Positions 1-9,136 are shown, counted from the first letter of the stretch. The stretch is DNA of 64,000 nt from Sphingopyxis sp. UBA6723 (GCF_002454115.1 NZ_DKIH01000010.1:440043-504042); one strand, 5' to 3'. A program made the numbers and translations. Notes: generated by a model from the letters alone, not told the origin.

Positions 1-1097
1 ATCGAGCTGAAATTGGCGAAACCGCACAACGCAAAGGTGGCGATTGCGACGGCGGCCAGCGACATATCGCCCTGCACACGGCCCAGATCGATGAAGGCGA
101 CAAATTCGTTGAGCACGATCTTGCTGCCGAACAACCCCCCGACGACCGCGCTTTCGTCCCACGGCACCCCCATCAGCCACATCACCGGGCGGAACAGTGC
201 GCCGATGATCGCCTGAAACGACAGCTCGGGGTAACCGAACCATCCCCCGATGCCGCCGAGCAATCCGTTGGCGAGCGCGACGAGCGCCACGAACGCCAGC
301 ACCATCGCGCCGACCGCGACGGCCAGCTTGACCCCGGTCTGCGCACCTTGCGCCGCCGCCATGATGATGTTGGCGGGCTTTTCCTCGTCATGGCTTGCCT
401 CGGGCATGATCACCGGTTCGATGCCCAGATCCTTGGGATCGTCGGGCATCATGATCTTGGCCATCAAAATGCCGCCGGGTGCCGACATGAAGCTGGCGGC
501 GAGCAGATAGGGCAGCAGTTGTTCGCCGATCATGCTGGCATAGGCGCCGAGGATCGTCCCCGCGACCCCCGCCATCCCGACGGTCATGATCGTGAACAGC
601 TGCGGCGGGGTGAGTCCGGCCAGATACGGACGGATGACCAGCGGCGATTCGGACTGGCCGACAAAGATATTCGCCGCCGCGCCCAGGCTTTCGACCTTGG
701 TGATGCCGGTGATTTTCTGGATCGCACCGCCGACCCATTTGATCACCAGCTGCATGATGCCGAGATAATAAAGGATCGAGATCAGCGAGGCGAAGAACAC
801 GATGACCGGCAGCGCCGCGATCGCAAAGCTGTTGGCACCGATTTCGGGCGAGGCGAGCGGGCCAAAGATGAAATCGGTGCCCGCCTTGGCATAGCCGAGC
901 AGGTTCGACACCGCGTTCGACATCGCCTGGATGATCGCGCGGCCCCATGGGGTGCCGATCACGAGTAGCGCAAAGCCGGCCTGGAGCAGGAAGGCCGGAA
1001 TGACGACGCGCAGGCGGATCCAGCGGCGGTTCGACGAAAACAGCACGGCAATCGCGAGCAGCGCGACGATGCCAACCAGACCAATCAGGCGTTCCAT
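1..1097 (-). CDS. NupC-type concentrative nucleoside transporter (3' end cut by window)
   Basis: Read on the minus strand from ATG at 1097, the frame stays open to base 1, so the C-terminus lies outside the window. The product begins MERLIGLVGIVALLAIAVLF and is strongly hydrophobic with several membrane segments. The GQSESPLVI motif typical of concentrative nucleoside transporters (CNT family) is visible about 165 residues in. CNT proteins import nucleosides through the inner membrane using a proton or sodium gradient. About 365 of the usual 400-430 residues are present. It is divergent from yhhQ, with about 115 bp between the two starts. The family call is firm; the substrate is not shown. 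Confidence 0.88.
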   Translation of the reverse strand, partial: MERLIGLVGIVALLAIAVLFSSNRRWIRLRVVIPAFLLQAGFALLVIGTPWGRAIIQAMSNAVSNLLGYAKAGTDFIFGPLASPEIGANSFAIAALPVIVFFASLISILYYLGIMQLVIKWVGGAIQKITGITKVESLGAAANIFVGQSESPLVIRPYLAGLTPPQLFTIMTVGMAGVAGTILGAYASMIGEQLLPYLLAASFMSAPGGILMAKIMMPDDPKDLGIEPVIMPEASHDEEKPANIIMAAAQGAQTGVKLAVAVGAMVLAFVALVALANGLLGGIGGWFGYPELSFQAIIGALFRPVMWLMGVPWDESAVVGGLFGSKIVLNEFVAFIDLGRVQGDMSLAAVAIATFALCGFANFSS

Positions 1098-1212
1098 ATA
1101 TTTGTGCGTCCCCCGCAAATTGTTGCGCCTTGTCTAGCGGGCTTTGGCGGGGGGGCAAGTGTTGCCGCCACCCCCATCTTTCCACCGCCGACAAAACCGA
1201 CTATCGGGCGGC

Positions 1213-1884
1213 ATGACCGACACCACATCGACGGCGCTGCCGCGCACGCTCTCACCCTCCCTGTTCCTTTTCACCATCGTCTATGGCGGCATGGTCGTGC
1301 TCGCCGGGGTGCTGGGGAACAAACAGGTGGCGCTGGGCGACTGGCTGGCGGTCGAAGCGGGGATTTTTGCCTTCTTATTGCTCGTTGCGTTGTCGAGTGC
1401 GACCGCCGAGCTGCATGGCCAAGGGACCGCCAACCGACTGGTGCTCTGGGGTTTTGTGCCGTTGGTGATCGCGATCATGCTTACGGGTCTCGTTTTGGCG
1501 CTTCCGGCGTCGCCAAAGATGGACCCAAAGATACTTAGTTCCTTCCATACGGTGTTAGAACAGAGTCCGCGCCTGATGGCAGCTGGGATTGTGGCTTATG
1601 GCACCTCGCAGTTCCTCAACGTCACGATTTTCAGCAAATTGCGCGGGCGTGAAGGGGCGGGTGCGGGTGCGCTCGCAATCCGCGGCGCGATCGCCAGTGC
1701 GCTCAGCCAGATCGTCGATACGCTGCTGTTCGTCACCATCGCCTTTTACGGCGTGTTCCCGATCGCCAATCTGATGGGCGGACAGATGCTGGCCAAGGTC
1801 GCGTTGTCGGTGCTGGTCATTCCGTTCGTGATCACCGGCTTGGTCGCGCTCGGCCGCAACCTCGATGCCAAGACCGGCGGATGA
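1213..1884 (+). CDS. yhhQ: Queuosine precursor transporter, YhhQ/VUT family
   Basis: This is a 223-residue membrane protein starting MTDTTSTALPRTLSPSLFLF with about six hydrophobic segments. Length, topology and the late stretch around SQIVDTLLFVTIAFYG (the conserved Q/D pair in a membrane helix) match the YhhQ/VUT family, which imports queuosine precursors such as preQ0 for tRNA modification. An upstream in-frame ATG at 1144 would add a charged, unrelated tail, so I prefer 1213. Its last codon and stop overlap the argB start (ATGA at 1881-1884), so the two are probably co-translated. No preQ1 riboswitch was seen upstream. Confidence 0.85.
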   Translation: MTDTTSTALPRTLSPSLFLFTIVYGGMVVLAGVLGNKQVALGDWLAVEAGIFAFLLLVALSSATAELHGQGTANRLVLWGFVPLVIAIMLTGLVLALPASPKMDPKILSSFHTVLEQSPRLMAAGIVAYGTSQFLNVTIFSKLRGREGAGAGALAIRGAIASALSQIVDTLLFVTIAFYGVFPIANLMGGQMLAKVALSVLVIPFVITGLVALGRNLDAKTGG

Positions 1885-2789
1885 TGACGATGACCGACGC
1901 GCCCGCAATGCCCGACCTGCTCGCCAAGGCCGAAACGCTCGTCGAAGCGCTGCCCTATCTGCAGCGCTATGCGGGCGAGACGTTCGTGATCAAATATGGT
2001 GGCCACGCGATGGGCGACGCCGAGGCGCAGCGCGATTTTGCCGAGGATGTCGTGCTGCTCAAAGCCGTCGGCATCAATCCGGTGGTTGTGCATGGCGGCG
2101 GGCCGCAGATCGGCGCGATGCTGAAAAAACTGGGGATCGAATCGTCGTTTGTCGGGGGGCTGCGCGTCACCGATGCCGCGACCGCCGAGGTCGCCGAAAT
2201 GGTGCTGGCGGGCAAGATCAACAAGGAAATCGTCGGCTGGCTCGCCGCGCTCGGTGGCCGCGCGGTCGGCATTTCGGGCAAGGACGCCAATCTGGTGCTT
2301 GCCGAAAAGGTCCGCCGCACGGAGCCCGACCCCAATTCGGGGATTGAGCGCCATGTCGACCTGGGCTTTGTCGGCGAACCGGTAGCGGTCGATCCGACGA
2401 TCCTGATCAACCTGACCAAGGATAATTTCATCCCCATCGTCGCGCCGGTCGCGCTGGGCGCCGATGGTGCTACCTATAATATCAACGCCGATACGATGGC
2501 CGGCGCGATCGCCGGGGCGCTCGGCGCTAAACGCTTTTTCCTGCTCACCGACGTCGCCGGGGTGCTCGACAAGGCGGGCGCACTGCTCACCGACCTCGAC
2601 CAGCCGGCGATCGATGCCCTGAAGGCCGACGGGACGATCACCGGCGGCATGATCCCGAAGGTCGAAACCTGCGTCGCCGCCGTCGATGCCGGGGTCGAGG
2701 CCGCGGTCATCCTTGACGGGCGCATTCCGCACGCGATGCTGCTGGAAATTTTCACGGCAAGGGGTGCAGGCACGCTCATTCACCGCTAA
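1881..2789 (+). CDS. argB: Acetylglutamate kinase
   Basis: The 302-residue product phosphorylates N-acetylglutamate in the second step of cytoplasmic arginine biosynthesis. The amino-acid-kinase fold is clear: FVIKYGGHAMGD near residue 35, VVHGGGPQIG near residue 70, and TITGGMIPKVETC toward the C-terminus. Length agrees with the family. The start overlaps the yhhQ stop; ATGs at 1881, 1884 and 1890 are all possible and differ by at most three residues. Other arg genes are absent, which is normal for alphaproteobacteria where arg genes are scattered. yggT follows after 35 bp. Confidence 0.96.
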   Translation: MMTMTDAPAMPDLLAKAETLVEALPYLQRYAGETFVIKYGGHAMGDAEAQRDFAEDVVLLKAVGINPVVVHGGGPQIGAMLKKLGIESSFVGGLRVTDAATAEVAEMVLAGKINKEIVGWLAALGGRAVGISGKDANLVLAEKVRRTEPDPNSGIERHVDLGFVGEPVAVDPTILINLTKDNFIPIVAPVALGADGATYNINADTMAGAIAGALGAKRFFLLTDVAGVLDKAGALLTDLDQPAIDALKADGTITGGMIPKVETCVAAVDAGVEAAVILDGRIPHAMLLEIFTARGAGTLIHR

Positions 2790-2824
2790 GAGACGCGGCA
2801 AGATCTTAATTCGGAGAAATCGCC

Positions 2825-3133
2825 TTGGTTCTCATGCTCCTCCAGATCGTCCACATCATCCTGACGGTCCTGTGGTGGTTCATCATCGCGCAGGCGGTGA
2901 TGTCGTGGCTGATCGCGTTCAATGTGATCAACACGCACAATGATTTCGTCAACCAGCTGTGGACGGTGCTCGACCGGATCACCGAGCCGCTGTACCGCCC
3001 CTTCCGCCGCATCATGCCCGATTTCGGCGGGCTCGACCTGACCCCGATGCTGGTGCTGATCATCATCATCATTCTCGACGGGCCGGTGCTCAATTATCTC
3101 GGTCGCCTCGCTTATGCGAACGGCATGGCGTGA
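2825..3133 (+). CDS. YggT family integral membrane protein
   Basis: A 102-residue protein with two hydrophobic segments, IVHIILTVLWWFIIAQAVMSW near the N-terminus and LTPMLVLIIIIILDGPVL near the C-terminus, separated by the YggT signature RITEPLYRPFRRIMP. YggT proteins sit in the inner membrane and have loose links to division, osmotic tolerance and cofactor assembly; the exact role is unknown. TTG at 2825 has GGAG about 8 nt upstream, while ATG at 2834 is spaced too far from it, so I chose TTG. The stop overlaps the folD start (TGATG at 3131-3135). Confidence 0.88.
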   Translation: MVLMLLQIVHIILTVLWWFIIAQAVMSWLIAFNVINTHNDFVNQLWTVLDRITEPLYRPFRRIMPDFGGLDLTPMLVLIIIIILDGPVLNYLGRLAYANGMA

Positions 3134-4038
3134 TGGCGGTTGATGCCGCCGCGCAGGTGATCGACGGCAAGGCGTTTGCCGCTGGTCTGCGCGGCCGAAT
3201 TGCCGACGCTGTCCCCGCCTTTGTCGCCGCGACCGGCCGCGCGCCCGGGCTGGCGGTGGTGCTGGTCGGCGACGATCCGGCGAGCGCGGTCTATGTCGGA
3301 TCGAAGGGCAAGGCCACCGTTGCCGCGGGGATGGCTAGTTTTGAGCATCGCCTGCCCGCCACCGCGACGCAGGACGAGGTCGAGGCGCTGCTCGCCCGAC
3401 TGAACGCCGACGATGCGGTCGACGGCATCCTGCTGCAACTGCCGCTCCCCGGCCACCTCGACGAACAGGTGGCGGTCGCGACGATCGATCCCGACAAGGA
3501 TGTCGACGGGCTGACGCCGGTCAGCGCCGGGCGCCTCGCGCTCGGCATCGCGGGCATGGTGCCGTGCACCCCCTATGGCTGTCTGTTGCTGCTGCAGGAC
3601 CGGCTTGGCGACCTGTCGGGCAAGGACGCGATCGTCGTGGGGCGCTCGATCCTGGTCGGCAAGCCGATGGGGCAATTGCTGCTGGGCGCCAACGCCACGG
3701 TGACGATGGCGCACAGCCGCACCAAAGACCTGCCCGCGCTCGTGCGCCGCGCCGACATCGTCGTGGCGGCGGTCGGGCGCGCCGAGATGGTCAAGGGTGA
3801 CTGGATCAAGCCGGGTGCCATCGTCATCGACGTCGGCATCAATCGGCTGCCGCCCGCCGACGGCGCGGCAAAGGGGCGACTGGTCGGTGACGTCGATTAT
3901 GCCGAGGTCGCGGCGGTCGCTGATGCGATCACCCCGGTTCCGGGCGGGGTCGGGCCGATGACGATCGCCTGCCTGCTTCGCAACACGCTGGTCGCCGCGC
4001 ACCGCCGCGCGGGGCTTGCCGATCCGGAAGGATTCTGA
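3133..4038 (+). CDS. folD: Bifunctional methylenetetrahydrofolate dehydrogenase / cyclohydrolase
   Basis: FolD oxidises 5,10-methylene-THF to methenyl-THF with NADP and hydrolyses it to 10-formyl-THF, supplying one-carbon units in the cytoplasm. The 301-residue product has the expected landmarks: YVGSKGKA with the catalytic lysine (about residue 58), DGILLQLPLPGHLDE (about 98), VVGRSILVGKPM (about 168) and PVPGGVGPMT near the end. An open frame continues upstream, but the ATG at 3133 that overlaps the yggT stop gives the standard N-terminus. The stop in turn overlaps the next gene start at 4038, so translation is probably coupled through the operon. Confidence 0.96.
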   Translation: MAVDAAAQVIDGKAFAAGLRGRIADAVPAFVAATGRAPGLAVVLVGDDPASAVYVGSKGKATVAAGMASFEHRLPATATQDEVEALLARLNADDAVDGILLQLPLPGHLDEQVAVATIDPDKDVDGLTPVSAGRLALGIAGMVPCTPYGCLLLLQDRLGDLSGKDAIVVGRSILVGKPMGQLLLGANATVTMAHSRTKDLPALVRRADIVVAAVGRAEMVKGDWIKPGAIVIDVGINRLPPADGAAKGRLVGDVDYAEVAAVADAITPVPGGVGPMTIACLLRNTLVAAHRRAGLADPEGF

Positions 4039-4712
4039 TGCGCCGTCTGTTCTCCGCCTCGTTCGTCCTTCTGTTGGTCGCCGCTTGTGCCGGTGACGCC
4101 GATGACCTCCGCAACCGCCCGCTGGGACCGAATCCGAGCGCCTTTATCGCGGCCGAGATCGGCTTTGCGCGGCTGGCGCAGGACAAGGGGCAGTGGACCG
4201 CGTTTCGCGAAACCTCCGCCCCCGACGCGGTGATGTTCGTGCCGCAGCGGGTGAAGGCGCGCGACTGGCTCAAGACGCAAAAGGACCCCGCTGAAGCGGT
4301 CAAATGGCAGCCGCACGCGGTCTATGTCAGCTGCGACGGAAACGCTGGGGCGACCACTGGGGCGTGGCAAAAGGGACCGGCGAACGGTTATTTCAGCACC
4401 GTCTGGCTGCGCGATCCGAAAAGCGGCAAGATCAACTGGATCCTCGACCATGCTGACGAACTGACCGCCGCGCGCGAAGCCCCTGAATTCATTGCGTCGA
4501 AGCAGGCGGTGTGCGGATCGCGGCCCGCGGTACCGATCGAGGCGAGCGCGGAGGGTGACGACATGGCGGTCGGCCTGTCGCCCGACCAGACGCTCAGCTG
4601 GACGTCGACCGTGCGCCCCGACCAATCGCGCCGCGTCACCATCCGGCTGTGGGACGGCAAGGCAATGGCGACCGTCATCGACGATCAGGTCGCGGCGCCG
4701 AAACAGCCATGA
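4038..4712 (+). CDS. Predicted lipoprotein of unknown function
   Basis: The 224-residue product starts MRRLFSASFVLLLVAACAGD, a lipoprotein signal with lipobox VAAC, so the mature protein should be anchored at the periplasmic face of a membrane. The first half (FIAAEIGFARLAQDKGQWTA) resembles the helical start of NTF2-like/DUF4440 domains, but this is weak. No catalytic motif was recognised. It starts in TGATG overlap with folD and ends in ATGA overlap with marC, so it belongs to that operon. Function cannot be assigned from the sequence. Confidence 0.75.
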   Translation: MRRLFSASFVLLLVAACAGDADDLRNRPLGPNPSAFIAAEIGFARLAQDKGQWTAFRETSAPDAVMFVPQRVKARDWLKTQKDPAEAVKWQPHAVYVSCDGNAGATTGAWQKGPANGYFSTVWLRDPKSGKINWILDHADELTAAREAPEFIASKQAVCGSRPAVPIEASAEGDDMAVGLSPDQTLSWTSTVRPDQSRRVTIRLWDGKAMATVIDDQVAAPKQP

Positions 4713-5335
4713 TTGACCTGTTCATCTCGGCCTTTGTCACGCTGTTCGTGGTCATCGACCCGCCAGGCTGCGCGCCGATATATGCCAGCCTGACCACCGG
4801 CGCGAGCGCACAGCAGCGCCGGTCGATGGCGATCCGCGCCACGGTGATTGCGGGGGCGATCCTCGTCTTTTTCGCGATGTTCGGAGAGGCGCTGCTCAGC
4901 TTCCTGCACATCGACCTCGACAGTTTTCGGATCGCGGGCGGCATCATGCTGTTCATGATCGCGATCGACATGGTGTTCGAGAAGCGCACCGAGCGGCGTG
5001 AGCAGCGGGCGGAAAAGGTTGCGGCATCGCATGTCGAGGATGTGTCGGTATTCCCGATGGCGATGCCGATGCTCGCCGGGCCGGGATCGATCGCATCGGT
5101 GATGCTGCTGGTGTCGCAGAATAACGGGCTGGACCGCGCCTTCGTCATTTTTGGCGCGTTGCTGCTTGTGTTGCTGTTGACGCTGGCGGCGTTGCTCGCC
5201 GCAGGGCCGCTGATGCGCTTTATTGGCAACAAGGGCGAGGCGGTGATCACCCGGCTGCTTGGTGTGCTGCTGGCCGCGCTGGCCGCGCAATTTGTCATCG
5301 ACGGGCTCAAGGCCAGCTTCCCCAGCCTCACATAG
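4709..5335 (+). CDS. MarC family integral membrane protein
   Basis: The 208-residue product starts MIDLFISAFVTLFVVIDPPG and has about six membrane segments, with the FVVIDPPG stretch and the late PLAGPGSI-like motif (PMLAGPGSIASVM) typical of the MarC/UPF0056 family. These are inner-membrane proteins, often annotated as transporters, without an established substrate; the early link to antibiotic resistance was withdrawn. The chosen ATG at 4709 overlaps the stop of the lipoprotein gene; a longer frame from 4649 adds only shadow sequence. It is the last gene of the yggT-folD operon and is followed directly by a terminator. Confidence 0.88.
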   Translation: MIDLFISAFVTLFVVIDPPGCAPIYASLTTGASAQQRRSMAIRATVIAGAILVFFAMFGEALLSFLHIDLDSFRIAGGIMLFMIAIDMVFEKRTERREQRAEKVAASHVEDVSVFPMAMPMLAGPGSIASVMLLVSQNNGLDRAFVIFGALLLVLLLTLAALLAAGPLMRFIGNKGEAVITRLLGVLLAALAAQFVIDGLKASFPSLT

Positions 5336-5336
5336 A

Positions 5337-5366
5337 AAAGGGCGCCGCCCGCAGGCGACGCCCTTT
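5337..5366. terminator. Bidirectional intrinsic terminator between marC and the OmpA gene
   Basis: AAAGGGCG-C-CGCC pairs with GGCG-A-CGCCCTTT around a CGCA loop, giving a 12-bp stem with one mismatch. The A and T runs at the two ends let it work on both strands. It lies between two convergent genes. Confidence 0.8.
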
Positions 5367-5387
5367 CCTGTTCCACGGGAATGGAAT

Positions 5388-6077
5388 CTAGCGTGCGGCG
5401 TTGACGTCCGCTTGCGTCACCGGCGCGATGCGGATTTCGACGCGGCGGTTGCACTGATAATCGGCCTCGCTGCGTTCGGGCGAACATTTCAGCTGCGATT
5501 CGCCATACCCCATCGTCGCCATACGCGCGCGCTGGATGCCGCGGCCGCCCAGATAATCGGCGACCGACGAGGCGCGGCGTTCGGACAGACCTTGGTTATA
5601 GCTGTCGCTGCCGGTCGAATCGGTGTGACCGTACACGTCGATATAGGTGCTGGGATATTCGGCCAGCGTCGACGCGACGTTATCGAGCGCGCTGCGGAAC
5701 TGCGATTTCACCAGCGCGCTGTTGTAATCAAAGGTCACATCGCCGGGCATGTTGAGCACCAGCTGGTCGCCCTGACGTTCCACGTCGATGCCGGTGCCGG
5801 CGGTGCGCTGGCGCAGCTTCTTTTCCTGCTCATCCATATAATAGCCGACGCCCGCACCGGCGACCGCGCCGATGCCCGCGCCGACGATTTCTTCGGTGCG
5901 GCTGTTCTTGCCGCCGATCAGGTCGCCGAGCAGATAACCGCCGAGCGCACCGCCGATGCCGCCGATGGCGGCGTTCGAAATGCGCTTCTGCCCCGTTTCG
6001 GGGTCGGTGACACAGCCGGTCAGCGCCACGGCGCTCATCGTGGCCAGTGCCGCGAGTTTAATGGTCTTGATATTCAT
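5388..6077 (-). CDS. OmpA family lipoprotein with glycine-zipper segment
   Basis: The 229-residue product starts MNIKTIKLAALATMSAVALT followed by GC, a lipoprotein signal. Residues about 35-85 form a glycine-zipper region (IGGIGGALGGYLLGDLIGG ... GAGIGAVAGAGVGYYMDEQ). The C-terminal 110 residues are an OmpA peptidoglycan-binding domain with TFDYNSALVK, DVYGHTDSTGS and SERRASSVADYL. It should tether the outer membrane to peptidoglycan, as in the YiaD-like group. Start at 6077 has AAGGGAG placed 7 nt upstream; the longer frame from 6140 lacks this. It is monocistronic, convergent with marC. Confidence 0.9.
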   Translation of the reverse strand: MNIKTIKLAALATMSAVALTGCVTDPETGQKRISNAAIGGIGGALGGYLLGDLIGGKNSRTEEIVGAGIGAVAGAGVGYYMDEQEKKLRQRTAGTGIDVERQGDQLVLNMPGDVTFDYNSALVKSQFRSALDNVASTLAEYPSTYIDVYGHTDSTGSDSYNQGLSERRASSVADYLGGRGIQRARMATMGYGESQLKCSPERSEADYQCNRRVEIRIAPVTQADVNAAR

Positions 6078-6289
6078 TGGTCGCTCCCTTTTTTGCGGCC
6101 GCATGGATCGTTTGCGCACCGCCATTCCTGCCGATAACATATGGCTGGCGATCTAGTTCCCGAATCCGGCTGAACGCTCGCTGAGGCCGATGTTCAGGCG
6201 CCATTGTGCAATTGCGCAACTTTCGCCTATAGACGCCGGATGACCGACGCTGACAGGGGCCGGGCGCCGAAGCGCCAGATCACCGCCCA

Positions 6290-7612
6290 ATGACCCCTTT
6301 CCCATGGTCCGACGTGGCGATCATTGCCATCCTGATCCTGCTCAATGGCGTTTTCGCGATGTCCGAACTCGCCATCGTCTCGGCGCGCGCGCCGCGCTTG
6401 CAGGCGGCCGAAAAGCGCGGCAGTCGCGGCGCTGCAGTTGCACGGCAGCTTGGCGCCGATCCGGGGCGTTTCCTGTCGACGGTACAGGTTGGTATCACGC
6501 TGATCGGCATTCTGGCCGGTGCCTATTCGGGCGCCAGCTTGGGCGGCCCGGTCGGCGACCGGTTGCAGGCGCTGTTCGGCCTGGACGATGAAACCGCGCT
6601 GACGGCAGGCTTCGCCGTGGTCATTGCGGTGACGACCTATTTTTCGCTGATCGTCGGCGAGCTGGTGCCCAAGCAATTTGCGCTGCGCGCGCCTGAACCG
6701 ATCGCGATCTTCATGGCGCTCCCGATGCTGTGGCTGTCAAAAATCGGCGCGCCGCTGGTGTGGCTGCTCGATCGCAGCTCCGCGCTCGTCTTTCGGGTGC
6801 TCGGCCTCAACCGCGAATCCGAGGATCGGGTGACCGCCGAGGAGCTGCACCTGATCGTTGCCGAAGCGTCAAAATCGGGTCTGATCGAGGAAAGCGAACG
6901 CGCGATCATTTCGGGCGTCGTCCGGCTTGCTGACCGCCCGGTGCGCGAAGTGATGACGCCGCGCAAGGACGTCGACTGGATCGATATCTCGCTCGATGCG
7001 CAGGGGGTGCGCGACAAGCTCGTCGCGTCGCCGCACAGCCGACTGCCGGTCGCACGCGGCTCGGTCGACGATATTGTCGGGGTGGTCCAGGCGCGCGATA
7101 TCGCCGCCGCGCTGTTCCGCGGCGAGGCGTTGGATCTGGAGACAGTGACGCGCTCCGCCAAGGTGATCCACGATCAGATCGACGCGATGGACGCGCTCGA
7201 AGCATTGCGCGTCGCCGACGTACCGATGCTGTTCGTCCATGACGAATATGGCCATTTCGAAGGGCTGGTGACCCCCGCCGACCTGCTCGCGGCGATCGCC
7301 GGCGAGTTTGCGTCGGACCAAGATATCGGCAGCGAACCGTTTGTCGTCGAACGCGACGACGGCAGCCTGCTGATCGCCGGATCGATGCCCGCCGACCAGA
7401 TGGCCGAACGGCTGGGGATCGAGCTTGACGACGACCGCGACTATGCGACCGCCGCAGGCCACGCGCTGGCGATCCTGAAGCATCTGCCGAAGGAGGGCGA
7501 ACGCTTTACCGACAAGGGCTGGCGATTCGAGATTATCGATATGGACGGGCGCAAGATCGACAAGCTGCTCGCCACCGAATTGTCCCGGCCAAAGGACGCC
7601 GACGACACCTAG
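6290..7612 (+). CDS. CNNM/CBS/CorC_HlyC-domain membrane protein (hemolysin-like family)
   Basis: The 440-residue product has the domain order of the HlyC/CorC family: an N-terminal DUF21/CNNM membrane region (residues about 1-190, starting MTPFPWSDVAIIAILILLNG), a pair of CBS domains (about 210-330, with VREVMTPRKDVDWID), and a C-terminal CorC_HlyC domain (about 345-430). Members have been connected with magnesium and cobalt efflux and with cation homeostasis; the hemolysin name is historical. The gene stands alone, with no partner within 200 bp on the same strand. Confidence 0.88.
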   Translation: MTPFPWSDVAIIAILILLNGVFAMSELAIVSARAPRLQAAEKRGSRGAAVARQLGADPGRFLSTVQVGITLIGILAGAYSGASLGGPVGDRLQALFGLDDETALTAGFAVVIAVTTYFSLIVGELVPKQFALRAPEPIAIFMALPMLWLSKIGAPLVWLLDRSSALVFRVLGLNRESEDRVTAEELHLIVAEASKSGLIEESERAIISGVVRLADRPVREVMTPRKDVDWIDISLDAQGVRDKLVASPHSRLPVARGSVDDIVGVVQARDIAAALFRGEALDLETVTRSAKVIHDQIDAMDALEALRVADVPMLFVHDEYGHFEGLVTPADLLAAIAGEFASDQDIGSEPFVVERDDGSLLIAGSMPADQMAERLGIELDDDRDYATAAGHALAILKHLPKEGERFTDKGWRFEIIDMDGRKIDKLLATELSRPKDADDT

Positions 7613-7866
7613 CTTCAGCGTCTATCCACGGCATCAGCACCGTAACCGATCCCGCCACCAGCCGAGCAACCCTTACAATGCGATCGGTTGCCCCCATATG
7701 CAAACGATGCCGCTGGACCGCGCCGCGTCGTAACGTGGCGGGCCAACTGTCGGGCATTGTCTCCTGTCGATCAAAAATAGATTTGGTTGGGTTTTCCGGA
7801 GCACGCGAATGATTGCGCACCCGGTGGGCTGACAGCCCGGGTCTGCGATCCGAAAGGCATGACCGC

Positions 7867-8781
7867 ATGATCGGCTATTTCATCCTCCTCCACCGTTTTC
7901 CCGAACAGTTCAAACGGATGTTCCGTGCCATCTACGCTCCCGGCAACAGCTATGTGATCCATGTCGACAAAGGGTCGGGCGCGGAGTTTGCCGCCGACAT
8001 TGCCGAATTCCTCAAGCCGTATCAGGGGGTCGCGATCATCGAATCGAAAAAGGCGCTGTGGGGCGGCTATAGCTTGGTCGACGCCGAACTGCGCGGCATG
8101 GCCAAGTTACTGGCGATGAGCAGCAGCTGGACGCATTACATCAACCTCAGCGGCCAGGATTTTCCTCTGAAGTCGCAGGCCTATATCCGCGATTTCCTGC
8201 GCGCTAACCCGCGCCGCCAGTATATCCGCGCGCTCGACCAGCGCGCGATCCGGCCCGATACGCTGAACCGCGTCAGCCATATGTTCGTCGAAGCGCTGGG
8301 GCGGATGTTCCGGACCCCTGTGTCGCGCCCATTCCTGAAAGGTGCCACGCCGTTCATCGGCACCCAGTGGAAGGGGGTGACGCGCAGCTTCTGCCAGTTT
8401 GCGGTCCATCACCCCAGCGCCGATCGCTTCAAGACCTTCTATCGCCGCAGTTTCATCCCCGACGAGGCGTTTTTCCAAACGCTGATGATGAACAGCCCCA
8501 ATCAGGGTGAAGTGATGAACGACGATCTGCGGACGATCGACTGGGTGCCCGACGGCGACATCAAGCTGCGTCCGCGCACCTTTGTGACCGCTGACGCGCT
8601 GCGCCTGACGCTCAGCCCCGACCTGTTTGCGCGCAAATTCGACATGAACGAGGATGCGATGATTTTTGATCTGATCGAGGCGCATCTGAAAACGCCCGCG
8701 GCAATGGACTATGTCGGCGATGTGGTGATCAAGCCGACCAAACCGCGCGCCAAACCCGTCGCAGCCGTCACCCCGACCTGA
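7867..8781 (+). CDS. GT14-like beta-1,6-N-acetylglucosaminyltransferase family protein
   Basis: The 304-residue product starts MIGYFILLHRFPEQFKRMFR. The pattern YVIHVDKGSG, then WGGYSLVDAELRGMAKLL and the central NLSGQDFPLKSQAYIRDFL motif fits the core-2/I-branching family (GT14), which transfers GlcNAc or xylose to glycans. Bacterial members act on surface polysaccharides or unknown acceptors. The start at 7867 is the first ATG that gives the family N-terminus; the frame is open from 7813 but that tail is unrelated. No other glycan genes lie beside it, so the acceptor is unknown. A strong terminator follows. Confidence 0.8.
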   Translation: MIGYFILLHRFPEQFKRMFRAIYAPGNSYVIHVDKGSGAEFAADIAEFLKPYQGVAIIESKKALWGGYSLVDAELRGMAKLLAMSSSWTHYINLSGQDFPLKSQAYIRDFLRANPRRQYIRALDQRAIRPDTLNRVSHMFVEALGRMFRTPVSRPFLKGATPFIGTQWKGVTRSFCQFAVHHPSADRFKTFYRRSFIPDEAFFQTLMMNSPNQGEVMNDDLRTIDWVPDGDIKLRPRTFVTADALRLTLSPDLFARKFDMNEDAMIFDLIEAHLKTPAAMDYVGDVVIKPTKPRAKPVAAVTPT

Positions 8782-8805
8782 AAAAGCTGCCGGGCTGAAA
8801 CAGCA

Positions 8806-8835
8806 AGGGCTCCGCCGATGGTGCGGCGGAGCCCT
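8806..8835. terminator. Intrinsic terminator between the glycosyltransferase and HU genes
   Basis: AGGGCTCCGCC pairs perfectly with GGCGGAGCCCT, an 11-bp stem with an 8-nt loop. It separates convergent genes. T-runs are short on both sides, so it could also be a simple 3'-end stabiliser. Confidence 0.7.
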
Positions 8836-8860
8836 GTGTGCGGCAATGAGCCGGGATGGC

Positions 8861-9136
8861 TCAGCCGTTCAGGCGATCCTTGACGGCCTTGGCCGGACCA
8901 AAGGTCAGCTTCTTGGCAGCCTTGATCTGGATCGTCGCGCCGGTCGACGGGTTTCGGCCTTCGCGCGCCGGGGTTGCCTTGACCTTGAACTTGCCAAAGC
9001 CGTTGACCGAAACTTCGTCGCCCTTGGCGGCGGCATCGGCAATCGCAGCGAAGACGGCATCCACGGCCTTGCGGCCATCGGCTTTGCTCAGGTCCAGCGA
9101 CGCGGCGACAGCGTCCGACAGTTCGGCATGATTCAT
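8861..9136 (-). CDS. HU-family DNA-binding protein
   Basis: The 91-residue product starts MNHAELSDAVAASLDLSKAD and has the HU fold: two N-terminal helices, the VSVNGFGKFKV beta stretch, and the REGRNPSTGATIQI DNA-binding arm with its proline. HU bends and compacts DNA in the nucleoid and helps replication initiation and recombination. ATG at 9136 has AGGAGAG 5-8 nt upstream; the frame runs on to 9280 but without support. Length fits HU exactly. Whether it is the HU-alpha or HU-beta type cannot be told here. Confidence 0.95.
   Translation of the reverse strand: MNHAELSDAVAASLDLSKADGRKAVDAVFAAIADAAAKGDEVSVNGFGKFKVKATPAREGRNPSTGATIQIKAAKKLTFGPAKAVKDRLNG

Noticed and set aside
388..1194. 268-residue minus-strand frame overlapping the nucleoside transporter
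   Set aside because: It is Arg/His/Pro-rich with no domain. The transporter frame on the same strand has strong family motifs and proper membrane segments.
7613..7866. tRNA or riboswitch in the gap before the glycosyltransferase gene
   Set aside because: There is one small hairpin (AGCCC/GGGCT) but no cloverleaf, TPsiC loop or known riboswitch core.
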